NCBI GenBank assembly: GCA_007127625.1
Contig: SKYZ01000119.1
Location: 1-16,212 of the forward strand
Origin: Aquisalimonas sp.
GTDB lineage: Bacteria; Pseudomonadota; Gammaproteobacteria; Nitrococcales; Aquisalimonadaceae
Length of the DNA stretch: 16,212 nt
Reading direction: 5' to 3'
The number at the start of each line of letters is the position of its first letter. Positions within the stretch are counted from its first letter, which is position 1. Under the pieces are notes generated by a model. That model worked only from the letters and a program-made list of their open reading frames with translations. It was not told the origin of the DNA and did no database searches. The translations under genes were made by a program, and so were the position numbers. This document shows positions 1-7,662 of the stretch, in pieces.

Positions 1-762
1 CCCTACATTCTGCTGGCGGAGACGGCAGAGCGCTTCTACAGCAAGCCGCGCGGTTACGCCGGGGATTTCTGGACCATCGAGCTGATCTACCGGAACCGGC
101 CCTGCGGCCAGGGCGCGGTGGGCCGCCTGATCGACGAATGCTTCCTGGAGACCACAGCGGCCCGCGCCGTGCGCAACCGGCGCGGCCTGCTCACCGAGGA
201 GATCGAGCACACAGTGCGCTCACGGGAGGGTGGAGCCACGAACATCACCAGCCTGGCCTGCGGCCCTGCCCGGGAGGTGTTCGACGCCTTTGCGGCACAG
301 CCGGACTATGCCGACAGCGTCCATGCAACCCTGCTCGACATCGATCTGCAGGCCCTCGCTCACGTCGCCGACCAGGCAAAGGCCCGTGGGATGGAGCGGC
401 AAGTCTCGCTGCAGAGCGAGAACCTGATCCGCGTGGCGCTGGGAAAGGCCCGCACTGACATCCGCGATCAGGATCTGGTCTACACCATCGGCCTGATCGA
501 CTACTTCGGTGACGAACTGGTGGTCCGCCTGATGAACCTGATCCACGGCATGCTGCGCCCCGGAGGCCGGGTGATTCTCGGCAACATTCACCCCTGCAAT
601 CCCACCCGCGGCCTGATGGACCATGTCCTGGACTGGAAGCTGATCCACCGCACCGAAGAAGACATGAACCGGCTCTATGCAAGTTCCGACTTCGGGCGCC
701 CCAGCACGAGCATCCGCTTCGAGAACGAGGGCATCAATCTGTTTGCCGAGTGCATTCGCTGA
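1..762 (+). CDS. SAM-dependent methyltransferase, EF / 3-hydroxypalmitate methyl ester biosynthesis type (5' partial)
   Basis: The frame is open from base 1, so the true start lies outside the window; an internal GTG at 118 is not a credible start because conserved sequence precedes it. Residues 16-25 of the visible part (PRGYAGDFWT) match the P-G-AGDF signature I associate with proteins annotated as 'extracellular factor 3-hydroxypalmitic acid methyl ester biosynthesis'. A class I methyltransferase fold follows: motif I-like LACGPAREV, an acidic LLDID strand end, DLVYTIGLIDYF, and LRPGGRVILGN near the C-terminus. Homologues methylate or process a hydroxy-fatty-acid signal, and some carry an N-terminal cyclic-nucleotide-binding domain, which could lie upstream of the window. 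The stop TGA (760-762) directly abuts the stop of the convergent patatin gene. The family call is fairly secure; the substrate is not shown by the sequence. Confidence 0.75.
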   Translation, partial: PYILLAETAERFYSKPRGYAGDFWTIELIYRNRPCGQGAVGRLIDECFLETTAARAVRNRRGLLTEEIEHTVRSREGGATNITSLACGPAREVFDAFAAQPDYADSVHATLLDIDLQALAHVADQAKARGMERQVSLQSENLIRVALGKARTDIRDQDLVYTIGLIDYFGDELVVRLMNLIHGMLRPGGRVILGNIHPCNPTRGLMDHVLDWKLIHRTEEDMNRLYASSDFGRPSTSIRFENEGINLFAECIR

Positions 763-3066
763 TCAGTCGCCTCCGCGCCGCATGCCCGCCGGCAACGTGG
801 CTGCCCACGCACGGACGCGCGGTGCGGCGGACTCGTAGCCGGCGGCGATGAGCGGGTCCGGCCGGCCGAAATCCAGCATCCCGCAGCGGGGCAGATGCAG
901 ATCCAGGTACAGATCGGCAAGGCCGTCGGCGATCACCCGGTCCCGGGCGCGGCTGGAACCGGCGATCATCGACTGCACCAGCGTCCCCCCGATCCCCGGC
1001 ACGTAGGGCCCGCGTCGGCCGGACGCGAGTCGCCGCGCGAGCAGCCGCCACCCGGAGACCGACAACCCGAAATCCTCAGGTACGCGCGGCCCCTCGTTGA
1101 GCGCCACGTCCACGGCGATGACCAGGCCGCGCGGGTTGATGCGCCGCATGGGCTCCACAGGAAGATTGTCCAGCACGCCCCCATCCACGTGCAGCTCGTC
1201 GCCATAGGCCACGGGCGGAATCACTCCGGGGATGGCAACACTGGCACGCAGGGCCTTCGTAATGGAGCCCCGCGAATGCGCCACACTCTCCGAGCGAGTG
1301 AGATTGGTGGAGACAATGAGCCAGGGCAGCCACAGGTCCTCGATATCTCTTCCCCCGGTGATGCGGTCCGCCCCTTCGGTCATCCTCCCGGCCTTGACCA
1401 GCCCCGCCAGCGGCAGCGTCCAGTCAAGCAGGGACGGCGTCAGGACGGCCTTGGCGCGCACTGCCTGCTCCCGGGGATCGAGGTCCAGGGCCACGAGCGT
1501 GGCGATCACCGCCCCCATGCTCGTGCCCGCCACCATATCCACGGGCACCCCCGCCTCCTTCAGGGCGCGCACCACCCCCAGGTGTGCAAACCCGCGTGCC
1601 CCGCCGCCGCTCAGGACCAAGCTGATGGGCCGCTCCGCAAGGATCCGGGCAAGGCGGGAGAGGTCGCCGGCATGGCCGCGGCGAAGGTGGTAGCAGGCGT
1701 CCACGTCCCGGGGCGCCAGCCACCGCGCGGTGCCCCGCGGCGCCTCGGTCTCCGCCATATCACTGTCGGCATGGAACAGGACAAGGCTCTGACGCAGTCG
1801 GGAGGCGTTCTGACCCGCCCCCCTGGCGCCGAGTGCCTCCCGCATCCGCGCCTCGGTCGCCGTCACCCCCGGATCGGCGCCGGCATCGGCGATGAGCACG
1901 GCGTGATCCGCGTGGCGCAGAACCAGGTCGTTCCAGGAAGTCCACTCCCCGGTCGCCTGCAGCAGCAGGGTCTCGCAACGCACTTCCTGTTCCTGCAGCC
2001 ACTGCGCAAGCCGGGCGAAGCCAGGGCTGTCCGGGTCACCGCGGTCGAGACCGCGAGCCCCGACGGCCTCATGGGCCTGCGCCCGCGTTCTCAGACCGGC
2101 GGCATCCAGCCGCCCCAGTTCCCCGGCGAGGGAATCGGCGAACGCCGGGAGGTCCACCCCCGGGTGCAGGGCGACCAGCGCGATGGTGCGCCGTTGCTCG
2201 CCCGGCTTGCGGGCAGTGTGCATGCTTCTCTGCAGGGCAACCCGGGCGATACGAAGCAGGGCCTCTGGGTGGTCCCGCAGTGCTTCGAGAAAACCCTCAC
2301 GCTCGATGCGGGCAACATGCGTATCGCGGACGGCGACCAGCGTCGCAGTACGGATCCCGCCTTCCACCAGCGCCATCTCGCCCACCAGTTCGCCCGGCCC
2401 GACTTCACTGCCCCCGAGCGCTGCGCGTTCATCGCCGGTCACCCGCAATCGGCCGGAGACCACGATGTAGGCCGAGTCCGCCGTGTCGCCACGTCGCACC
2501 AGGTGCTCGCCGGCCCGCAGGGACACCCACTCGACGCCAGCCAGAAGTGCGCCGCGCACAGGCTCGCTCACCTCGGGGAAGAGCACCGTGAGCTGGCGCG
2601 CGAGTTGCGCCTGGCGGAGCCTCTGCGTGGCCAGTTCGGTCAGCCAACGGGCAATGTCCGGATCGCTCTCCAGCAAGCGCTCGAAATCGGCGGCGACCAG
2701 TTCCATGACCGTCGCCGCCGTTTCCGCGACAACGGAGGCCTCCCGCCTGCCATCGGTCAGTACGGCGATCTCCCCCAGCAGGGCGCCTGCCTCCAGCACC
2801 GCGAACGCATGCGACGCGCCAGAGCTGTCATGGAACAACGCACGGAGTCGGCCCGTCACCACCACGTAAACGTGCTCGGCGTCGTCGCCCTGACAAAGCA
2901 GCGTCTCCCCCGGCTCCAAGTGCCGCTCGCGCGCCTGCGGGGCCAACGCCCGCGCCGCCCCTGGCGACATCCCGCCGGGCAGCGACGCCGCCAGTTTCAC
3001 CGCGATATCCTCGTTCACGCCGCGCCCCACGGACACCAGGCTTACGCTGGAGTATTCGCCGTGCAT
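763..3066 (-). CDS. Patatin-like phospholipase with two cyclic-nucleotide-binding domains (NTE/RssA-like)
   Basis: Serine lipid acyl hydrolase, probably membrane associated, predicted to be gated by cyclic nucleotide. Two cNMP-binding domains lie at about residues 45-135 and 178-262. Each has an intact phosphate-binding cassette: GEIAVL with R108-E-A-S, and GEMALV with R239-T-A-T. The C-terminal patatin domain (about 484-680) has the oxyanion motif GGGARG (487-492), nucleophile Ser516 in GTSMG, and Asp628 in the DGG motif, so the Ser-Asp dyad is complete. It is the last gene after the cyclase (gap 46 bp). The start is uncertain. ATG 3066 lacks a Shine-Dalgarno and a sigma70-like promoter overlaps it. 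GTG at 3000, preceded by GAGG with 8-nt spacing, would begin just before the usual N-terminus of the family and may be the real start. The activating ligand is inferred from the neighbouring cyclase. Confidence 0.9.
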   Translation of the reverse strand: MHGEYSSVSLVSVGRGVNEDIAVKLAASLPGGMSPGAARALAPQARERHLEPGETLLCQGDDAEHVYVVVTGRLRALFHDSSGASHAFAVLEAGALLGEIAVLTDGRREASVVAETAATVMELVAADFERLLESDPDIARWLTELATQRLRQAQLARQLTVLFPEVSEPVRGALLAGVEWVSLRAGEHLVRRGDTADSAYIVVSGRLRVTGDERAALGGSEVGPGELVGEMALVEGGIRTATLVAVRDTHVARIEREGFLEALRDHPEALLRIARVALQRSMHTARKPGEQRRTIALVALHPGVDLPAFADSLAGELGRLDAAGLRTRAQAHEAVGARGLDRGDPDSPGFARLAQWLQEQEVRCETLLLQATGEWTSWNDLVLRHADHAVLIADAGADPGVTATEARMREALGARGAGQNASRLRQSLVLFHADSDMAETEAPRGTARWLAPRDVDACYHLRRGHAGDLSRLARILAERPISLVLSGGGARGFAHLGVVRALKEAGVPVDMVAGTSMGAVIATLVALDLDPREQAVRAKAVLTPSLLDWTLPLAGLVKAGRMTEGADRITGGRDIEDLWLPWLIVSTNLTRSESVAHSRGSITKALRASVAIPGVIPPVAYGDELHVDGGVLDNLPVEPMRRINPRGLVIAVDVALNEGPRVPEDFGLSVSGWRLLARRLASGRRGPYVPGIGGTLVQSMIAGSSRARDRVIADGLADLYLDLHLPRCGMLDFGRPDPLIAAGYESAAPRVRAWAATLPAGMRRGGD

Positions 3067-3079
3067 ACCGGGGGGTCAA
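3051..3079 (-). promoter_or_regulatory. Possible sigma70 promoter for the patatin gene
   Basis: On the minus strand TTGACC (3079-3074) is followed after exactly 17 bases by AATACT (3056-3051), matching 5/6 and 4/6 of the sigma70 consensus. Transcription would begin near 3044, inside the longest patatin reading frame, favouring a downstream GTG start (3018 or 3000). If active, it would let the effector be expressed apart from the upstream cupredoxin and cyclase genes. This is motif evidence only. Confidence 0.35.
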
Positions 3080-3112
3080 GAACACGGCCGGCACCCTGCA
3101 CCGGATATCCCA

Positions 3113-5026
3113 CTATTTCTCCGTGGCCTGGTAGACGCCGTCCCAGTCCGGTGGTGGCGGGGTCCGCCGGAACGCCTGGATGCGGGCGAGATACAACGCC
3201 GCCGGCCCCTCCGGTTCCGCCCTTGCAATGGCCGCGAACGCGGCCTGCGCCTCATTCCAGGACTGCTGGCGATAGGCGCTCAGCGCCCCGGCGAACGCAT
3301 CCAGGCGCGCACGCGTGGCATGATCGAGATCGCCGCACCGGGCCATCGGCTGAAAAATGCTGATGGCGCCGTCACGCCCCTTGACCCGCACTCGATCGAG
3401 TTCGCGGAAGACCACACCAGGGCACTGGCGCATGGTCTCGCCACTGACGATGATCGGCACCCGGTAGCGCCGGGTAAGCCCCTCCAGGCGTGAAGCGAGG
3501 TTCACGGCGTCGCCAATCACAGTGTAGTTGAGCCGGGTGCGGGAACCCATGTTGCCCGCCACGACGGTGCCGGAATTGATGCCCACACCGAGGCTGACCG
3601 CGGACACGCCATCCGGGGCCGTCAGGTTCATGTCCCGGATGCTCGCCGCCATGGCCAGGGCGGACCGTACGGCTCTCTCGGCGTGATCCGCGCGGGCCAG
3701 CGGGGCACCGAAGAGTGCCATGACGGCATCGCCGATATACTTGTCGATCACGCCGCCTTCACCCTCGATGTCGGCACTGATCCGGGTCAGGTACCGGTTC
3801 AGAAGATCCAGCAGTTCCGCCGGCGGCAATCGCTCGGCCAGTGCAGTGAAGCCGACGATATCCGAGAACAGAATGCTGGCCTCGCGCTCTTCGCCGCCAA
3901 GCTCGATCTCCCGGCTCAGGAGTTCGTCCGCGATTGCCGGTGACACCACCTTCCCGAGCAGTCCACGGACCCGGTCGCGCTCTTCGAGGCCCTGGGCCAT
4001 GCGGTTGAAGGTCTGGCCCAGGAGACCGAGCTCGTCGCGTTGGCCGATTTCCACACGGGCCTGGTAATCACCCTGCTCGACGCGCTCGGCGCCTACCCGC
4101 AGCTTGTGCACCGGTTCACTCACCCGCCGTGCCACCCAGGCGGCGCCCAGCGCAGTCAACAGCAACCCGGCCACGAGCAGACCGAACAGCAGTTGCTGCA
4201 GCCGCAGGTAGGGTGCCATGGCCACATCCAGCGACCGTTGCATGCCGACCATCAGACGGTCGTCCCCGCCCTGCCCGAGCCCCCGCAACAGGGAGACCAG
4301 GGTTTCACCGCCCAGAGTCGTGTTGAACGCCGCGCCGTCGCGCCACTGCGTGCGTGCCAGGGCTCCCGGCAATGCGTCCCGCTGGTTCGGCGCCAACGTC
4401 GACCCCAGCACCTGCCATCCGCCGCCCGCATCCGCCAGTAGCGTGATATCGGCGTGGGTCAAATCCCGGAACCGCTCCACGAAGGCCTGGTCCAGCTCGA
4501 ATCCGATCACCACCCAGGCCTCGTGGCGGGGCACCAGCAACGGCACCACCACCAGTTGAACGGGGCGACCGGCATCGAGCACCACCGCCGTCGCCTCGCC
4601 GTGGGGGTCATCGGCGGCGGCGGCGAGCAGCGAAGTGTGGCGGAAGGCATCCCCTTCCTCCGCCGCCCCGCGGGTCATGGCGATCACCTCTTCGTCCCGG
4701 CTCAGCAGAAACACCACCCCGGCACCGATGCGGTCGCCGTGGTTGTGCAGCATGGATTCGATGGTGGGAGCGTCCCGGGTGGCGTAGGCGGACTTGAAGG
4801 CAAAGTCGTCGGCCAGCAGCGTCCCCGCCTGCAAAAGACGCGCCTCGCGCTCGTCCAGCAGATTGCCGAAAACGCCGGCAGCCACTTCCAGGGCCTCGTG
4901 GATCTCCTGCTCGGCGGCAGCCCGACCCGCCCAGGTGGTCATGGCAAGGGCCAGGGCCTGCGAGATGGTGAACAGAGCCAGAAACAGGACCAGCAGCCGG
5001 GTCTGAAAGCGTCGAAACCGCACCAT
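3113..5026 (-). CDS. Membrane receptor-type class III adenylate cyclase (sensor-HAMP-cyclase)
   Basis: Makes cyclic AMP from ATP in response to a periplasmic cue. The 637-aa chain has a first membrane segment (about 9-31), a Cache-like periplasmic sensor (about 32-275), a second membrane segment (279-299), a HAMP linker (about 300-350), the catalytic domain (about 380-562) and a short C-terminal helical region resembling a TPR. Both metal aspartates are present (D389 in FSDIVGF and D433 in IGDAVMA), as are the purine-selecting K429 and the transition-state residues N509 and R513 (VNLASR). The second base-contact position is T502 in YTVIGDAVN instead of Asp, the class IIIb adenylyl cyclase pattern. 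ATG 5026 is chosen because GAGG precedes it by 5 nt and the hydrophobic segment follows at once; the longer frame to 5242 is a shadow over the upstream gene. Spacing of 7 bp after the cupredoxin stop implies coupled translation. Confidence 0.92.
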   Translation of the reverse strand: MVRFRRFQTRLLVLFLALFTISQALALAMTTWAGRAAAEQEIHEALEVAAGVFGNLLDEREARLLQAGTLLADDFAFKSAYATRDAPTIESMLHNHGDRIGAGVVFLLSRDEEVIAMTRGAAEEGDAFRHTSLLAAAADDPHGEATAVVLDAGRPVQLVVVPLLVPRHEAWVVIGFELDQAFVERFRDLTHADITLLADAGGGWQVLGSTLAPNQRDALPGALARTQWRDGAAFNTTLGGETLVSLLRGLGQGGDDRLMVGMQRSLDVAMAPYLRLQQLLFGLLVAGLLLTALGAAWVARRVSEPVHKLRVGAERVEQGDYQARVEIGQRDELGLLGQTFNRMAQGLEERDRVRGLLGKVVSPAIADELLSREIELGGEEREASILFSDIVGFTALAERLPPAELLDLLNRYLTRISADIEGEGGVIDKYIGDAVMALFGAPLARADHAERAVRSALAMAASIRDMNLTAPDGVSAVSLGVGINSGTVVAGNMGSRTRLNYTVIGDAVNLASRLEGLTRRYRVPIIVSGETMRQCPGVVFRELDRVRVKGRDGAISIFQPMARCGDLDHATRARLDAFAGALSAYRQQSWNEAQAAFAAIARAEPEGPAALYLARIQAFRRTPPPPDWDGVYQATEK

Positions 5027-5033
5027 GCCCGCC

Positions 5034-5723
5034 TCAGGGATACCTGCGATACCTGTCCGGGCGGGGAGTGCGCCTCGGCACAGGCGCCGCTTCGATCTCG
5101 ACCACCGCCTGGACCTCTGCCGCAGCGCCGCGCTCGAGATCAACCTGCCCGACGGTTTGCCGCTCCTCCGCCAGCCCGTGATGCCACACTTCCACGCGGT
5201 ACTGGTAGTCCCCGGCCGGCAACGCCGACACGCGCCAGGCACCGTTGCCGTCGGTCAGCCCGTACCACGGCGAATCCACCACGTAGATATGCGCCCGCAT
5301 CCAGTCGTGGATATTGCAGCCGATGGTGACGATGCCGGGATTCGGGAACTCGATAGGCCGTGGCGGTTCGCCCTCGTACAGGGAAAGCTCGAAGGACTTG
5401 GCCTCGGAGAAGGAATAGACGTGGTGGCGAATGTCGTCGTTGTTCGGAAACAGGATCCGGGTATTCACCGGCACCGCAATCGCCGACGGGACAAACTCCT
5501 GATCGACCTGATCGATCACTGCCTGGCCGGCGGCGGGACGCTCCGGCAATGCGTCGATGGCCCGCACGACCACGGCCGCCTTTTCCACGGGCTCGCCGTC
5601 GGCATCCAGCACCTGAACGCGCACCTCACCGGCGAGCACCGTCACACCCGCCAGGCTGAGGCCGAGCCCGGTCATCAACTGCCAGCTGGCGCGCGCACTT
5701 CCCGACCCCCGCCACCTCGCCAT
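5034..5723 (-). CDS. Periplasmic cupredoxin (methylamine-utilization-protein-like plastocyanin family)
   Basis: Exported small blue-copper-type protein of 229 aa. A signal peptide with hydrophobic core at about 15-31 ends in VLA, with cleavage expected after A31. The cupredoxin fold has a full candidate type 1 copper ligand set: a His of the H100-H101 pair in the RHHVYSF segment, then C136, H139 and M142 in GCNIHDWM. A carboxypeptidase-regulatory-like Gly-rich segment (about 155-180, LTDGNGAWRVSALPAGDYQYRV) follows. Relatives are often labelled 'methylamine utilization protein', although no mau genes are seen here. ATG 5723 is chosen over the longer frame to 5834 because GGAGGG lies 5 nt upstream and the signal peptide begins there. 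It is the first gene of the cluster with the cyclase. Whether it carries electrons, binds copper or partners the cyclase sensor is unknown. Confidence 0.82.
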   Translation of the reverse strand: MARWRGSGSARASWQLMTGLGLSLAGVTVLAGEVRVQVLDADGEPVEKAAVVVRAIDALPERPAAGQAVIDQVDQEFVPSAIAVPVNTRILFPNNDDIRHHVYSFSEAKSFELSLYEGEPPRPIEFPNPGIVTIGCNIHDWMRAHIYVVDSPWYGLTDGNGAWRVSALPAGDYQYRVEVWHHGLAEERQTVGQVDLERGAAAEVQAVVEIEAAPVPRRTPRPDRYRRYP

Positions 5724-5786
5724 CGTGTCCCTCCAAAGCCCCCGACCGAGGCATTGAACACAGGCATCATCCTGCCGCTGATTTCC

Positions 5787-5792
5787 AGTATA
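5787..5792 (-). promoter_or_regulatory. Possible -10 box for the cupredoxin-cyclase-patatin cluster
   Basis: TATACT on the minus strand matches the sigma70 -10 box at 5/6 positions and lies about 64 bases before the cupredoxin ATG. No good TTGACA-like -35 is seen 16-18 bases upstream, so activator dependence or an error in this call are both possible. Confidence 0.3.
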
Positions 5793-5976
5793 GCCAGCAG
5801 GCGACGCTCCACCGGACCAGGCGTGACACATCATGCCCGCCGGCCGCCCGTCGGCCCTGTAACGAGACGCTGATCGTTGCTTCTTGACGCCCGCCCCGTC
5901 CTACGGCTTACTTGCCTGAAACGCCGCGTCACCGTGATGATGCGGCGCCCCCACCGTTACAGGAGTACCCCATCGG

Positions 5977-7662
5977 ATGCTGCGTTGTCTGTCGAATCAA
6001 CGGCCACGGGCGGTTGTGCGCCTGATCCTGTTCACACTGGCGGTCGGCGCCCTGCTTCTGGCCACTCCGGTCCTCGCCACCCCGGTGGCTGAGCAGCTCC
6101 GCGAGCGTCTGGAGGCGCTGCCGGAGGGCAGCGGGCAGCTGGCAGCATCCGGGGAAGCCATTCATGCCGAGAGGGCGCTGCGCAGGTTCTACACCGATCG
6201 CCTGTTTGCGCCGGCCTGGTCAGACGACAGCGGTGCCCGCATGGACCGCGTCACAACCGTCAGGGATCTGCTGGAGCTGGCCGACATACACGGCCTGTCT
6301 GTCGCCGACTACCATGCCGGGGCCATCGACGCACTGCTGGAGGAGGCGCCGGAGGATCCCACCGCGGGCTGGCTGGCGGACCTGGAGCTCCTGGTCACGG
6401 ACAGCTACCTGATGCTGGCCTCCCACCTGGCCCTGGGCCGCCTGGACCCGGTCACCCTGGATCCGCAGTGGTTTGCCGCGCGCCAGGACATAGAACCGGC
6501 CAAACTACTGAAGCGGGCACTTGACGAGAACACCCTGCAGGGCACCATCGAAGGCCTGCTCCCGGCGTCGGACGAATACGCCCGACTGCTCGATGCCTAC
6601 GCGACTCACCGCGACATGGCGGACGACGGAGGCTGGCCCAGCCTGCCGGAAGGGCCCACGCTCCGCCGCGGTGACGAAGGGGAGCGTGTCCTGGCCCTGG
6701 CGCAGCGGCTGCACGCCACCGGCGAACTGGACGCGGAACCGGGCAGCTCCTTCGACGGCGCCCTGCACAATGCCGTGCAGGCATTCCAGCGCCGGCACGG
6801 CCTGGAACCCGATGGCCTGGTCGGGCCGAACACCCGCCGCGCACTCAATATCTCGGCCACGGACCGGGCCGAACAGATCCGCGTCAACCTGGAGCGGTGG
6901 CGCTGGCTGCCCCGGGAACTGGGTGAGCGGCATATCCGGGTCAACATTGCCGGCTTCGACATGGTAATGATGGACCGCGGGGAGGAAGTGTTTGCCAGCC
7001 GCGTCATCGTTGGTCGGGACTATCGCCGCACACCAGTCTTCACCGGGCGCATGACCTACCTGGTTCTCAATCCGAGTTGGGAGGTGCCCAACAGCATCGC
7101 GGTCAACGACATCCTCCCCCAGGTGCGCCAGGACCCGGCCTACCTGGATCGCATGGGGTTCCGCGTGCTCCGCGGCTGGGGAGCCGATGAACGCGAGATC
7201 GACCCCGCAACCGTCGACTGGAACCGCCTGGGGCGCAACAACATGCCCTTCCGCTTCCGCCAGTCCCCCGGGCCGCTGAACGCGTTGGGTCAGGTCAAGT
7301 TCATGTTCCCGAACCGCTTCAACGTCTACCTGCACGACACCCCGGCGCGAAACCTGTTCGATCGCGCCCGGCGGGACTTCAGCTCCGGGTGCATCCGCGT
7401 GGACAACCCCCTCGAGCTCACCCGCGTTCTACTGGACGACAGCAGCCGCTGGGACCGCGGCGCCATTGACAGGGTGATCGACGGCAAACGGGAACAGACC
7501 GTCTCACTGCGGCGCCCGGTGCAAGCGCATCTGCAGTACGCCACCGCCTGGGTCGACGACGATGGCCGCGTCCAGTTCCGCGAGGACATCTACAGCCGGG
7601 ACGAGCCGGTACGTGCCGCACTGGCGGCCCTGCCGCCGCGCCCGGTGAGGACGGGCAGATGA
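5977..7662 (+). CDS. ldtD: L,D-transpeptidase, LdtD/YcbB-like
   Basis: Periplasmic enzyme that forms 3-3 (mDAP-mDAP) crosslinks in peptidoglycan. The 561-aa precursor has a signal peptide (hydrophobic 13-31, VLA at 32-34), an N-terminal scaffold domain containing FYTDRLFAPAW near residue 70, a peptidoglycan-binding type 1 domain (about 229-290, LRRGDEG...LEPDGLVGPNTRRALN), and a YkuD catalytic domain (about 315-490). The active site is visible as H453 in YLHDTP, with C472 and R474 in SGCIRV. Domain order and size match E. coli LdtD (615 aa). ATG 5977 has AGGAG at 5961-5965, giving an 11-nt spacing that is slightly long. The stop overlaps the next gene's start (ATGA, 7659-7662), so the two are co-translated. 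A weak promoter-like TTGACG lies at 5884-5889 without a convincing -10. Confidence 0.92.
   Translation: MLRCLSNQRPRAVVRLILFTLAVGALLLATPVLATPVAEQLRERLEALPEGSGQLAASGEAIHAERALRRFYTDRLFAPAWSDDSGARMDRVTTVRDLLELADIHGLSVADYHAGAIDALLEEAPEDPTAGWLADLELLVTDSYLMLASHLALGRLDPVTLDPQWFAARQDIEPAKLLKRALDENTLQGTIEGLLPASDEYARLLDAYATHRDMADDGGWPSLPEGPTLRRGDEGERVLALAQRLHATGELDAEPGSSFDGALHNAVQAFQRRHGLEPDGLVGPNTRRALNISATDRAEQIRVNLERWRWLPRELGERHIRVNIAGFDMVMMDRGEEVFASRVIVGRDYRRTPVFTGRMTYLVLNPSWEVPNSIAVNDILPQVRQDPAYLDRMGFRVLRGWGADEREIDPATVDWNRLGRNNMPFRFRQSPGPLNALGQVKFMFPNRFNVYLHDTPARNLFDRARRDFSSGCIRVDNPLELTRVLLDDSSRWDRGAIDRVIDGKREQTVSLRRPVQAHLQYATAWVDDDGRVQFREDIYSRDEPVRAALAALPPRPVRTGR

Noticed and set aside
895..3363. 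Very long plus-strand reading frame (822 codons) opposite the patatin gene
   Set aside because: It is antisense to a gene with two cNMP-binding domains and a complete patatin domain, has no recognisable domain, is rich in His/Pro/Gln/Arg as expected of GC-rich shadows, and also runs into the cyclase gene.
763..5026. Reading the cyclase-patatin pair as a CBASS or Pycsar phage-defence system
   Set aside because: The cyclase is a membrane sensor type with periplasmic domain, not a CD-NTase or a soluble Pycsar cyclase, and the effector binds nucleotides through classical cNMP-binding domains. Only the logic is similar.
5034..5723. Methylamine utilisation role for the cupredoxin
   Set aside because: No methylamine dehydrogenase or MauG gene is nearby; the label is a database habit for this cupredoxin family.
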